Below are positions 23,358-35,577 of a DNA stretch of 64,000 nt, one piece after another. How positions within the stretch are numbered: position 1 is the first letter of the stretch; each line of letters opens with the position of its first letter. A program made the translations under genes and the position numbers. The notes below the pieces were generated by a model, which saw nothing but the letters and a program-made list of their open reading frames with translations, ran no database searches and had not been told where the DNA came from. The DNA comes from Cladorhizidae sp. MBARI D1340-BT2 (Eukaryota > Porifera > Demospongiae > Poecilosclerida > Cladorhizidae): NCBI GenBank assembly GCA_028752905.1, contig JAQNBH010000013.1:40004905-40068904 (forward strand). Reading direction: 5' to 3'.

Positions 23358-23539
23358 GAAAACAAGATGCATTCTGTCCTTGTGCACACCTCAGGAGTTC
23401 TTGCCTATGCTGTGATGAACTTGGGTGGCTCATTCGTCTATAGTTTCCCACAAAGCCACACCCATCTGCTCATATTCATCTCGGTGTCTTCAATATCATC
23501 ATCTTGTTTCTGGAGCTCCTCTTCAGTCCTTTTCTAAAT
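23358..23539 (+). pseudogene. SLC26-like exon remnant, left copy
   Basis: The 182-bp segment is bounded by TCATCAG (acceptor, ending 23357) and GTAAGT (donor, from 23540). Its first half reads VLAYAVMNLGGSFVYSFPQS, similar to the QEL.A.G..N..GSFF..FP signature of SLC26/SulP transporters. Its second half, in another frame, reads AHIHLGVFNIIILFLELLFS, similar to the helix that follows that signature. About 17 residues expected between the two are missing, so the exon has an internal deletion with frameshift. The same deletion is in the copy at 60361-60542, so it predates the duplication. Confidence 0.5.
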
Positions 23540-24287
23540 GTAAGTATTGAGAGGATTCCGAGTTAACTGCAGACCTTTTTGCAAGCTTAATTATAGTGTG
23601 GTTCAGAGTACGTTAATTAATGTTTGGTGCACTCTATATATAAAATCACACTTGGTGTATTATCTTGTAGTCCTATCGTATTTTAAACGCACCTCATTTC
23701 AGCACAGAATATTTACTACTTAGTGTATTTAAGCATCCCACCCCAAAATGTTGCACTGTATTCTGGTTAAAGAAAGTAAAATTAGAATGCATACTTTTAT
23801 TTATACAAGGTGTCAAGGGAAATCTCACCTGACAGTGGCAGAACCAGCAGGTGGTGTTGACAGCAGAACATCACTATCTGTGGGATTAACAAAGGGACAT
23901 ATACATGTGAAAGAACAAGCCACTCATGAGCAAACAAGCCACAACCACACCACAGACAACATGCAAGAACACTCACCAGCCTGTGACAGCTGGCCTGTAC
24001 ACAGGGGGGTGCAAGTGCACCGCCCTTTCAAATTAATGATATGCATATCCAACATAAAAAAATATCCAAATGCAAATGCACATTGGCAATGGTAATTAAA
24101 CACCTCTGACTTCAAACAAGCCACCTACACGACATGTGGTTTAATCATTTACACCTAACTAGTGTCATTGTCACATGCTGATCCTTGCTAGTGTAGCATG
24201 CTGTGAAAGAGCACACCAGCCATGAAGAACGGCAATCCAGTGATATAAGATCTTACTTCAATTATAAAAAAGCTGCTCAAGAAGACA

Positions 24288-26429
24288 GTGGTAAGCACTC
24301 GCTGTGTAGATGAGGAACTTGACCAGCCTGTTATTCCAGAAGCTCCAGTGATCAGCCAACAATCTGATCCTTTGCTTTCTGAACCACCACCATTCGAAGA
24401 CATTGGAAATTTGTTAGAGCCAACAAAATCCATTTGCCAGTTGGTGAGTAACCTATCCAATGAGGCAAAGCATTCTTTGCTGTGTCATCATACAGTACCA
24501 CCTAACATTTTACCCACTACATATTCTCGTGGTTGCAATCGGAAGTTTAATACCACTTGGCTTACAAAGTATCCCTTTCTTCTCTATAGCCTCAAGTTAG
24601 ATGGTGTTTTCTGTGGACCATGCTCACTCTTCCTTTCTAGTGACGAGAAAAGATAAAGGATTACTTGTAAATAGGTCTTACTCCAATTGGTCCAAAATAG
24701 GCAGTGCTTTGAGTAATCATTCCTCCCTTCAATATCATCGGGATTGTGTGCAATACACTGATGTCTTGAAAAATACTATTGACAATCCATGAGAATGAGA
24801 TTGTGGATGAGAATAAGCACATTATTTGCCAAATAGTTCGTGCCATTCTTTTCTTGGGAAAGCAGGGACTTCCATTTCGTGGTGATAATGAAGATCTCAG
24901 CACTACTAAAAATCCTGGAAATTTCTTGGCTTTACTTAAGTGTTTTGCTGAGAGTGATTCTATTCTTTTTAATCACCTCAATAAACCAAGGGCCACTTAT
25001 ATTTCTCCAAGATCTCAGAATGACATCATCAATGTTATTGGCCATGACATAATCTTAGCTAATATAGTAGCAGAGGTTAAACAAAGTAAATTTTATTCAG
25101 TTCTTGCTGATGAAGTTAGCTGCCACAACGTTGAGCAATTACCTGTTTGCCTTCGATTTGTGGACAGTGAAGGTCACATTCGTGAAGAATTTATAGCTTT
25201 CTTAAAGTTAAACAGAGTTAAAGCAGTTGACATTGCTGATGCTCTAGTTAAATGTTTGGAGAATCTTGGTTTATCTTTGAGTGAGTTACGTGGCCAAGGT
25301 TATGATGGTGCATCTACAATGAGTTGACATAAATCAGGTGTTCAGGCAAGAATTCGAGAAAAGCAACCCAAAGCACTATACACGCACTGTGCTTCCCATT
25401 CACTTAATCTTGTGATTGTAAAATCATACTCTTTTCCAGAAATTAGAAATTGCATTGAGAGTATAAAAAGTATAACCATTTGGATTAAATATTCCCAGAA
25501 ACGAGAAGCTCTCCTTAAAGGATAGATTACAAATCCATCAAGTAGACAACCTCTACTTAATGTCTGTATTACTCGTTGGGTTGAGAATATAGACGGTTGG
25601 GAGCGCTTTTCTTTGGCTCATCCTTTCTTGGTGAAGATGTTCGAAGTAATCATTTATGGAAGTAGTGATTTTCCTTTATACAATGATGGATGGTCATCAG
25701 AGGATAAGCAAAATGCACTTGTATACATGAAGAAACTGGAATCTTTTGAATTTGTCTATTCAATGGTAACCCTTTTTAGGTCTTTATTATACCTTAAACA
25801 AGCAGTTGTAAACCTACAAGGCAAAAATAAGAACATAGTATCTGGTGTCTCCACTGTTATGCAGTGCTGTGAAGAGCTAAAAAAGGTGAGAGAGGATATT
25901 GAGGCTTATTCCCAGCGTATTTATCTACATAGTTGTAGAATTGCTGAGAAATCAGGTATATCTGATTCAATTCCTCGTAGAGCTAGGTATCAGCAGCATC
26001 GTTCGAACCCTGAAAGCTCTTCATTTGCAGATCACTTCAAAAAAAGTGTTGCTATTCCATTCTTAGACTATCTTATTAGCGACATCTCTTCTAGTCACAG
26101 TAAACAGGCAGCTTCAATTCAGGGACTACTACCTGTGAATATTACAGTCAACTCTTCAATTGTTGACTTGAATGAGGCCATAGCATTTTATTCTGAAGAT
26201 CTTCCAAACCCCAACATCCTCGATGAAGAACTTTGTCGTTGGAAGACCAAATGGCTAGCAGTGAAACAACAAGATCGTCCAGAAACAATTAGTGACACAC
26301 TGAAGCAATGTTGCTCCACTTCACTTCCCAACATTTTTACATTGCTCAAGACAATTCCATTAAGCTCATGTTCATGTGAAAGATCGGCATCTGCACTCAG
26401 GCGACTTAACAATTACATGCGATGCACAC
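24288..26429 (+). pseudogene. ZMYM/DUF4371-type hAT transposase remnant
   Basis: In order there are a TTF-type zinc-finger region (CNRKFNTTWL, GVFCGPCSLF), DUF4371 (about 24779-25327, with YSVLADEVSC and GQGYDGASTMS), a frame change with CASHSLNLV, and a C-terminal dimerisation segment ending SCSCERSASALRRLNNYM near 26420. Frames break at 24654 (TAA), about 24790, 25325 (TGA) and 25520, so it is inactive. These genes are hAT transposases that also gave rise to host ZMYM proteins. The coding similarity stops at 26429, where a hAT-like terminal sequence begins. Confidence 0.85.
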
Positions 26430-26608
26430 AGTCCAGTGGCGGATCTAGGGGGGGGGTTGGGGGGTCAGAACCCCCCCTCAAGAATATAACCACACCCACT
26501 AAATTATACTCAAACTCTGTGCAAATGCACAACACATGCATAGGACATGAGAATGTGGCATGTTTGTTGGTGAAGTATTGAGTGATTGAAGGTGTGAATG
26601 AAGCCATC
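26430..26608 (+). repeat. hAT-like terminal sequence, CAGTGGCGGATCTAGGG
   Basis: CAGTGGCGGATCTAGGGGGG at about 26433 resembles terminal repeats that I recall for animal hAT transposons. It abuts the end of the transposase similarity, and the hAT reading frame runs into it. Its inverted partner is not visible; the piggyBac copy inserted at 26609 may have separated them. Confidence 0.45.
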
Positions 26609-29600
26609 TTAACCGATTAAACGCCGTAAGCGCCATATGGCGCGAGACCTTACATCCTTCGCCACACAAAAATATATAAAATGAACCGTTACGAGCTAAC
26701 AGCCCCGGTTGGGTTCTGCACATGCCTAGTAGACTAGAGAACGTCACAAAAATGATTATTTCCGGTTGATGCATCGTGCAACAAAAATCCTGCGGTTGAA
26801 CGCCATTTTTGTTGGTCGAGCTTTTTTTTTTTAACTGCTCAAAGATGCTCTCCTGTGAGGACGTTATTTCTCAACTTTTAGCCGACGATTCTGGCGATTC
26901 TGGCCAGATTCATTTGGGGAAGAAGGTGAAGATATCTATGCATACCGAGGAAACACTCTGGATCCAGTTGCTCTAAGAGAAGAGGCGTGCTTGGATGGAC
27001 TTCTCGATTGTAAGTTTCTTCTAACCTTAGCGCTTCATAGCCTTTGTTTACCATAGTCAACTGAGAGTGTACTATTGCCAAATACTAGCTTATTCTGTTG
27101 GTATTCCAAATTCAGACAGGATAGTTATAGGAAAAAAGTTATAGCTAAGAGTGTAGGTTGGAGTTGTTGAGTTGTTGATTTTCATTTGAATTTGAATTTA
27201 CAAATGTTGACCACAAACTTGATATATATATCTTGTTTTTCCCACCCTCCCCACTACTTTTCCTACAGCATCAGATGATGAGAGTGGAGATGAGGCATCT
27301 CTGACTCCTTTTGTTACATTGGAGGATGAGGAAGCCTTGCCTGAAGTCTCTACAGGGCGTAGGAACACGACTGGTGCTGGAGTTGTGCGAGGGAGAGGCG
27401 GGCGAGGGAGTACTGGCCGAGGGAGAGGCGGGCGAGGGAGTACTGGCCAAGGGGGAAGCAGCTCAAGTGGTAGTGGAGTCGTAAGTGTTGCTAGTGGTCC
27501 TCCAAAAGGTACTGGTAGTAGGCGGGCCAGAGGTTATAGGCGTGTGCGAGCATCTGGCACTGGTTCTGTCCGAGCATCTGGCACTGGTTCTGCCCAAGCA
27601 TCTGGCACTGGTTCTAGGCTAACTGAGGTCACAGGTAAGTGGGAAATAAAGGAGCCAACCTCCTTTGAAATTGGACTATACAGCAACAGCTGGTCCAACT
27701 TCTTCATTGCTTGGTGCATCAAGTACATTTTTAGATGCATTTTACCTTTTTTTTACTCTTGAAGTGTGGGAACTCCTAGTAGCAGAGACGAACAGTTACG
27801 TTTCTAGGATGGCTAGTCTCTCCAGGCCATGGGTAGATACTAATATAGAGGAAATGAAAGCTTTTGTAGGAATGTTGATAATAATGGGAGTTTCCACACT
27901 TCCATACTTAGAATTGTACTGGTCCACTAATCACTCGGATTTGTCTGGATCTTTGGTTCGTAAAGTAATGCCTAGGACTCGGTTTTTGGAGCTAATGCGT
28001 TATGTACATGTAAATTCTGTTGATGGTTTGTTGGTTACAAAGGGTAACCTGAATTATGATCGGCTTTATAAGGTAAGGAAGTTATTAGATTTGATTACTC
28101 CTAAGTTTGAGAGTGAATATACTTTGCATCAAGAGCTTAGTATTGATGAAGCTATGATTCCCTTTCAAGGTAGGCTTGGCTTCAAACAGTATATGAAGGA
28201 CAAACCAATAAAATGGGGGATAAAAGTGTTTGTCCTTTGTGATGCTAGGAATGGGTACATTTATCGGTTGCAGATTTATACAGGTAAGAACGTGGAAGTA
28301 GCTGATAAAACTGGTTTGTGTAGTAGAGTTGTTTTAGATTTGTTAGAAGGATTAGAACATAAGAACTTCCATGTGTACATGGACAATTATTATACTAGTC
28401 CTAATTTATTTCAAACGCTTACAAGTAAAGGCTTTGGTGCATGTGGTACAGCTAGGTATACTAGGAGGAACTTTCCTCCAGATTTAGTAACAAAAGCTTC
28501 GATTAGAAATAGAGGTTATTATGATTATAGGTCTAATGGTGCACTCCTGGCTTTAGTTTGGGTAGATAAACGGTCAATCTACATGATAACTAATATACAT
28601 CCCGCGGAAAATAATTTAGTACCTCCTACTGTAAAAAAGCGCAAAATTGATGGTTCTAGAGAGGATCTGCCATGTCCCCCATGTTTGCCTGATTATCAGT
28701 CATTCATGAGAGGTGTGGACAGAGAGCAGATCAGAGAATAGGCTACTATAATTTGGGTAGAAAGTCTAGGAGATGGTGGAAAAGGGTTTTTTCGTATTTG
28801 ATAGAAGCTTGTTTATTGAATTCATTTATTTTGTTTTCTTCTGTCCGAGCTCCAATATCAGTAAGGAAGGGTAATTATCTAGAAGCTAGGATTGTTCTAG
28901 CTAAATCTTTGATTGGTTCTTTCTCTTCTCGGCAGCATGCAGGTCAACGTTGTAGTCAGGCAAATAGTCAGCTAGATCGCCTCAATTTAAAACTAGGTCA
29001 TTTCCCACAGTGCTGTGCAAAGAAGCGCTGTGTAGTTTGCATTTGTAAAGGTTACAGGCATGAGGCAAGGTCCCAGTGTTGTTTTTGTAAGGTTCCTTTG
29101 TGTGGTGGATCAACAGGCCGTGACTGTTTTCGTAAATACCATACCTTGGTGGACTATCAGTAATGTTTATGCACCCCCTGCTCCTTTCTGTGCTTCTCTC
29201 TTGTTCCCTGCTCCTTCGTCTACTTCTCTCTTGTTCCCTGCCCCTTCGTCTACTTCTCTCGTTCCCTGTCCCTTCGTCTACTTCTCTCGTCTCTCCAGTA
29301 TTCAAGTGTTATTCTTATCCTGGTATCTCATGTTTGTGTAGAATAAAAACATGGTGAAATATCATGCCGGAGACCAAGCAAGCTATACCCAAGACTGAGC
29401 AAGTTCTACTCTACCCGTGACAGCAAGACCGGAGCTCTACCCAAGACACTCCCTTACATAATTGTGTTTTATATTATGGTTTTATTCTAGTATGTGTTAG
29501 CATTTTCACTCTCTTATAATTTGTTTTTTGTATTATTATGTGTTAGCATTTTGATGGGGAAAACAACCCACTGGCTTTGCAGCTGGTAGAGGGTTTGTAA

Positions 29601-29895
29601 ATAGATGCTCCATCTTGTGTTGGCATTATAATGCGTGTATAATAGTGTGAAAATATGAAACTATTCACCCCCAAGAAGATGACAAGGTTTTATAATGCTG
29701 GTTAGTTCTGCCCAGTTGGTAAGGAAGGCTCGATTTTTTTACAGGAAGTAGAGCTATCATGTGGCTGAATATGACCCAAGTTTCATGGGTGGAGTCCCTG
29801 CAGAACGGAAGATATAAAAATAATAAGTAAAATACCTCGTTAATTCATGAATAATTTGCCCGCGGGTACTAGGAATACGGCGTGCAATCGGTTAA
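26609..29895 (+). mobile_element. piggyBac copy A, inactivated
   Basis: Flanked by TTAA at 26609-26612 and 29892-29895 with terminal repeats starting CCGATTAAACGCCGTA on the left and, reversed, CCGATTGCACGCCGTA on the right. It is an inverted, nearly identical copy of 32143-35438. Length is 3287 bp including both TTAA. Confidence 0.95.
26845..29163 (+). pseudogene. piggyBac transposase, copy A (three frameshifts)
   Basis: Exon 1 starts at ATG 26845 and ends at the donor GTAAGT at 27010; exon 2 starts at 27269 after TTTTCCTACAG. Compared with copy B it has about 8 extra bases near 26892-26903, an extra C near 27659, and an extra AG near 28723. The last shift falls exactly in the GVDRADQ motif that holds the third catalytic Asp and creates a stop at 28739-28741. 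The first two catalytic Asp (SIDEAMIPF, YMDNYYTS) remain readable, and the C-terminal cysteine-rich domain continues in another frame to 29163. This copy cannot make a working transposase. Confidence 0.95.
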
Positions 29896-31489
29896 GGGGG
29901 GACTATGCGTCAAAACCACAAAATAATTGTACCTATTTCTAATTGCCATCACTTTTGTTCTCTTTCATTTACACAAGTATTTATCATACCAACGTCTTTA
30001 TTATTCTGTGTTTGTTTTTATAAAGTGTTAAATATCTCTATATACAAATTTTCTCAGAAGATACATGCAGAAACATCGAGGTAACTCCAAGATATCTGTG
30101 GCAGACCTAGCTGCCTAACAATTTGAAGTCATTTACTCATAATTGGTGTGTGCCTTGCTAAGGAGTGTCTCAGTGATATCCATGGACCAAAGTTACCATA
30201 TTATGTTGTCATGTTGATTAGTTACACACTACAGAGTCTGAAAAACTGATAAAAACTAGAGGCCACCTCTTCTAACCACCATCTCTTGGCAATCCTTGCA
30301 GTAAACAAAAATCTGATTCATGGATATCACAGAGTACTAAAAGAGCTCTCAAATGACATACATAGCCCAAAAAATGAGCAAACGGTTTTAAAGTTATTCT
30401 CGCCACAAGAAATATTTCCATTAATTGTGGGAATAAGCATTCCAAGTTTGGAAAACGAAATGTTTGAGTTAGCACTGAAATAACTTGACAAAATATGTGC
30501 TTTTACAAGTTTTAGCAATTCCTTGATCTGTTTTTTTTTACTTCCGTGACCCTTGAGTTTTTCTGTGCCTATATCTACATGTAACAAAGAAAAATATGAT
30601 GAAAATTGTTAGATGTGTATGTGGAATTTTCCTTTACAGCTGAATGTTTGTGCATGTCAAAGAAATGTATGATGAAGTAGATCCACCATAACTTTGAAAA
30701 GAAGCATCCTATGTCTCTAAAACTTTGGAAATAGCAAGTAGATAGATGCAACAACAGTTTGAACTTAAAATACAACAATAATAAAATAAAATAAAATTTC
30801 ATGTGTATTCCCCCGGGGTGTGTGTGTGGGGGGGAGGGAATGTACGTCAGCACCACCAAAGTATTATAAATCACCATAACTTTTGTTGTATATGCAGGTC
30901 ATTTTATTCCCTATTTCCTTATGCTTTGTTCCTAATGATATGTTGAATGTCCCTAAATAAGTTGATCTATCTTGCAGTACAATTCATAATTGCCCTAATT
31001 ATCAAGACCAAAGTCCTAGATTTGGTCAGCTGATAGAGAAGGCCCTAATCTGCAATATGTGAACAGATTATCAATAAATGTAGTGGTTTTTGTGTGGCAG
31101 GCCACCGCTTTGGCAACTGGAAAACACCAGGAAAAATAACACCAGGAAAAATCCCAAACCTCACCACTTCAAATCAACATAACTTGCTAATACTTCGAGT
31201 ACTTAAAAATTTGGCACGTACAAAAGACAGATAATTAGAAGGGCTATCCAGTGATATAAAAAGTATCATTTTTTTATTAAAGTGTAGAAAAGTTATGAGC
31301 TTTACGGCCAAAAAACAAGATTTTTTGGAAAAAATGAGAAAAATATAGACCAAGTTAGGGCAAATATCATGCAAGATGTGTTCTATTTGTAGTTTCTTGA
31401 TCTGTTACATGAACAAAAAAATTGTTTGCAAGAAGAAGATAAAGAAGGGAAAAAAAAGAAATCTCTAATTTTTGACGCATAGTCCACCC
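29896..31489. mobile_element. MITE E, left copy
   Basis: It begins GGGGGGACTATGCGTCAAAA right after the TTAA of piggyBac A and ends TTTTTGACGCATAGTCCACCC, so it has inverted ends of about 18 bp. No ORF with protein resemblance. The central part carries CTAAAACTTTGGAAAT, also present in MITE F and in the second copy of E. A CCCCCGGGG junction near 30813 suggests that E itself may be two fused elements. Compared with 60753-62194 it has about 150 extra bases near 30950-31105. Confidence 0.85.
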
Positions 31490-31693
31490 ATAGCATCCCA
31501 CCCCAATGCACTGTATTCTGGTTAAAGAAAGTAAAATTAGAATGCATATTTATTTATACAAGGCAAGCTACCAGTATTTCCTATTGAACATCAGGCAGGA
31601 GGTCAGCGCAGCGAAAGATGTCCTTTACAACTAATATACCCGGTAACCATGACTACATGCAAATCCTACCTACCGGGACATGAAATGACTTCA
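31490..31693. repeat. Duplicated spacer between MITEs E and M
   Basis: Non-coding. Its first 75 bases (GCATCCCACCCC to TTATACAAGG) also occur at 23733-23811, and the whole stretch is repeated at 62195-62394. Confidence 0.75.
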
Positions 31694-32142
31694 GGAGGGA
31701 CAATGGCATTTTGGGGGTGAGAGTGACCCACATGTATTTTTGTGTGTGTGTGTCTGTGGTTACCACTTTATAACTCCATAGATTCCGTAAGCTTCATGGT
31801 AGGTATGGACTTGATATATAGCTGAAAAGATAGGTCTCTCTTTGTGCTCTCTGTTGATACTAAAGCCACTGGTGCTAATTTCAAATCTTTAGCACTTTGC
31901 AATCTGGAGATATTTATGCAGCCAATTCAGGCATTCAGGTTTTGAAGGTCCCTCCACTTTAGGTCTAGTAACTTGGCTATAGTAGTGAAAAATATTTTAG
32001 TATGAAAAGAGAGCACACAGAGAGGCCTATCTTTTGAACTATATATCAAGTCCATACCACAAAGTTTACAGAATCTACGGAGCTCTAAAGTGGTAACCGC
32101 AAGTTTAAAATAAAATAAAAATTTATGCCATTGTCCCTCCCC
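31694..32142. mobile_element. Palindromic MITE M
   Basis: Ends are perfect 16-bp inverted repeats (GGAGGGACAATGGCAT at 31694-31709 and its complement at 32125-32140). The inner arms around 31762-31862 and 31992-32090 are also inverted copies, including TATGGACTTGATATATAG and its complement. It is followed directly by the TTAA of piggyBac B; its left flank reads TTCA. Confidence 0.88.
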
Positions 32143-35100
32143 TTAACCGATTGCACGCCGTATTCCTAGTACCCGCGGGCAAATTTTTCATGAATTAACG
32201 AGGTATTTTACTTATTATTTTTATATCTTCCGTTCTGCAGGGACTCCACCCATGAAACTTGGGTCATGTTCAGCCACATGATAGCTCTACTTCCTGTAAA
32301 AAAATCGAGCCTTCCTTACCAACTGGGCAGAACTAACCAGCATTATAAAACCTTGTCATCTTCTTGGGGGTGAATATTTTCATATTTTCACACTATTATA
32401 CACACATTATAATGCCAACACAAGATGGAGCATCTATTTACAAACCCTCTACCAGCTGCAGAGCCAGTGGGTTGTTTTCCCCATCAAAATGCTAACACAT
32501 AATAATACAAAAAACAAATTATAAGAGAGTGAAAATGCTAACACATACTAGAATAAAACCATAATATAAAACACAATTATGTAAGGGAGTGTCTTGGGTA
32601 GAGCTCCGGTCTTGCTGTCACGGGTAGAGTAGAACTTGCTCAGTCTTAGGTATAGTTTGCTTGGTCTCCGGCATGATATTTCACCATGTTTTTATTCTAC
32701 ACAAACATGAGATACCAGGATAAGAATAACACTTGAATACTGGAGAGACGAGAGAAGTAGACGAAGGGACAGGGAACGAGAGAAGTAGACGAAGGGGCAG
32801 GGAACAAGAGAGAAGTAGACGAAGGAGCAGGGAACAAGAGAGAAGCACAAAAAGGAGCAGGGGGTGCATAAACATTACTGATAGTCCACCAAGGTATGGT
32901 ATTTACGAAAACAGTCACGGCCTGTTGATCCACCACACAAAGGAACCTTACAAAAACAACACTGGGACCTTGCCTCATGCCTGTAACCTTTACTAATGCA
33001 AACTACACAGCGCTTCTTTGCACAGCACTGTGGGAAATGACCTAGTTTTAAATTGAGGCGATCTAGCTGACTATTTGCCTGACTACAACGTTGACCTGCA
33101 CGCTGCCGAGAAGAGAAAGAACCAATCAAAGATTTAGCTAGAACAATCCTAGCTTCTAGATAATTACCCTTCCTTACTGATATTGGAGCTCGGACAGAAG
33201 AAAACAAAATAAATGAATTCAATAAACAAGCTTCTATCAAATACGAAAAAACCCTTTTCCACCATCTCCTAGACTTTCTACCCAAATTATAGTAGCCTAT
33301 TCTCTGATCTGCTCTGTCCACATCTCTCATGAATGACTGATAATCAGGCAAACATGGGGGACATGGCAGATCCTCTCTAGAACCATCAATTTTGCGCCTT
33401 TTTACAGTAGGAGGTACTAAATTATTTTCCGCGGGATGTATATTAGTTATCATGTAGATTGACCGTTTATCTACCCAAACTAAAGCCAGGAGTGCACCAT
33501 TAGACCTATAATCATAATAACCTCTATTTCTAATCGAAGCTTTTGTTACTAAATCTGGAGGAAAGTTCCTCCTAGTATACCTAGCTGTACCACATGCACC
33601 AAAGCCTTTACTTGTAAGCGTTTGAAATAAATTAGGACTAGTATAATAATTGTCCATGTACACATGGAAGTTCTTATGTTCTAATCCTTCTAACAAATCT
33701 AAAACAACTCTACTACACAAACCAGTTTTATCAGCTACTTCCACGTTCTTACCTGTATAAATCTGCAACCGATAAATGTACCCATTCCTAGCATCACAAA
33801 GGACAAACACTTTTATCCCCCATTTTATTGGTTTGTCCTTCATATACTGTTTGAAGCCAAGCCTACCTTGAAAGGGAATCATAGCTTCATCAATACTAAG
33901 CTCTTGATGCAAGGTATATTCACTCTCAAACTTAGGAGTAATCAAATCTAATAACTTCCTTACCTTATAAAGCCGATCATAATTCAGGTTACCCTTTGTA
34001 ACCAACAAACCATCAATAGAATTTACATGTACATAACGCATTAGCTCCAAAAACCGAGTCCTAGGCATTACTTTACGAACCAAAGATCCAGACAAATCCG
34101 AGTGATTAGTGGACCAGTACAATTCTAAGTATGGAAGTGTGGAAACTCCCATTATTATCAACATTCCTACAAAAGCTTTCATTTCCTCTATATTAGTATC
34201 TACCCATGGCCTGGAGAGACTAGCCATCCTAGAAACGTAACTGTTCGTCTCTGCTACTAGGAGTTCCCACACTTCAAGAGTAAAAAAAAGGTAAAATGCA
34301 TCTAAAAATGTACTTGATGCACCAAGCAATGAAGAAGTTGGACCAGCTGTTGCTGTATAGTCCAATTTCAAAGGAGTTGGCTCCTTTATTTCCCACTTAC
34401 CTGTGACCTCAGTTAGCCTAGAACCAGTGCCAGATGCTTGGGCAGAACCAGTGCCAGATGCTCGGACAGAACCAGTGCCAGATGCTCGCACACGCCTATA
34501 ACCTCTGGCCCGCCTACTACCAGTACCTTTTGGAGGACCACTAGCAACACTTACGACTCCACTACCACTTGAGCTGCTTCCCCCTTGGCCAGTACTCCCT
34601 CGCCCGCCTCTCCCTCGGCCAGTACTCCCTCGCCCGCCTCTCCCTCGCACAACTCCAGCACCAGTCGTGTTCCCACGCCCTGTAGAGACTTCAGGCAAGG
34701 CTTCCTCATCCTCCAATGTAACAAAAGGAGTCATAGATGCCTCATCTCCACTCTCATCATCTGATGCTGTAGGAAAAGTAGTGGGGAGGGTGGGAAAAAC
34801 AAGATATATATATATCTATCAAGTTTGTGGTCAACATTTGAAAATTCAAATTCAAATGAAAATCAACATCAACAACTCAACAACTCCAACCTACACTCTT
34901 AGCTATAACTTTTTTCTATAACTATGCTGTCTGAATTTGGAATACCAACAGAATAAGCTAGTATTTGGCAATAGTACACTCTCAGTTGACTATGGTAAAC
35001 AAAGGCTATGAAGCGCTATGAAGCGCTAAGGTTAGAAGAAACTTACAATCGAGAAGTCCATCCAAGCGCGCCTCTTCTCTTAGAGCAACTGGATCCAGAG

Positions 35101-35438
35101 TGTTTCCTCGGTATGCATAGATGTCTTCACCTTCTTCCCCAAATGAATCTGACCCAGAATCGTCGGCTAAAAGTTGAGAAATAACGTCCTCACAGGAGAG
35201 CATCTTTGAGCAGTTTTTTTAAAAAGCTCGACCAACAAAAATGGCGTTCAACCGCAGGATTTTTGTTGCACGATGCATCAACCGGAAATAATCATTTTTG
35301 TGACGTTCTCTAGTCTACTAGGCATGTGCAGAACCCAACCGGGGCTGTTAGCTCGTAACGGTTCATTTTATATATTTTTGTGTGGCGAAGGATGTAAGGT
35401 CTCGCGCCATATGGCGCTTACGGCGTTTAATCGGTTAA
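32143..35438 (-). mobile_element. piggyBac copy B, apparently complete
   Basis: TTAA at 32143-32146 and 35435-35438, with terminal repeats starting CCGATTGCACGCCGTA on the left and, reversed, CCGATTAAACGCCGTA on the right. It contains an intact two-exon transposase on the minus strand. 3296 bp including both TTAA. Confidence 0.96.
32875..35203 (-). CDS. piggyBac transposase, two exons, intact (682 aa)
   Basis: Exon 1 is 35203-35047 and exon 2 is 34766-32875, joined across a 280-bp intron with GTAAGT donor and TTCCTACAG acceptor; together 2049 bases, 683 codons with stop. Exon 1 is acidic (MLSCEDVISQLLADD). The start of exon 2 has a glycine-arginine stretch and repeated RASGTGS units. The DDE domain carries the expected catalytic Asp in SIDEAMIPF (about residue 345), YMDNYYTS (about 424) and DVDRADQ (about 536). 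The C-terminal cysteine-rich domain (CCAKKRCVVC, CCFCKVPLC, CFRKYH) binds terminal repeats in this family. It would excise and insert TTAA-flanked DNA in the nucleus. Nothing visible inactivates it; activity is inference. Confidence 0.93.
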
Positions 35439-35577
35439 GTGCTAGTCTTACTCAACACAATAAGAGAATGTGCAGAAAACATGACTCTTCAGTAAAATAA
35501 ACTCCCCCCACCTAATCCTCTTCAAAGCACGAAGATTCTGCCTCGTCAGCACAACCTAAAAAGTCATCATCATTAGT
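35439..35577. other. Short flank between piggyBac B and pogo fragment
   Basis: No gene recognised. It is likely the 3' non-coding end of the pogo element to its right. Confidence 0.35.

Noticed and set aside
35430..35500. Continuation of the ZMYM hAT C-terminus to the right of piggyBac B
   Set aside because: A frame reading RLSASLTQHNKRM looks vaguely like a hAT end, but the match is too short and the junction sequence does not prove continuity.
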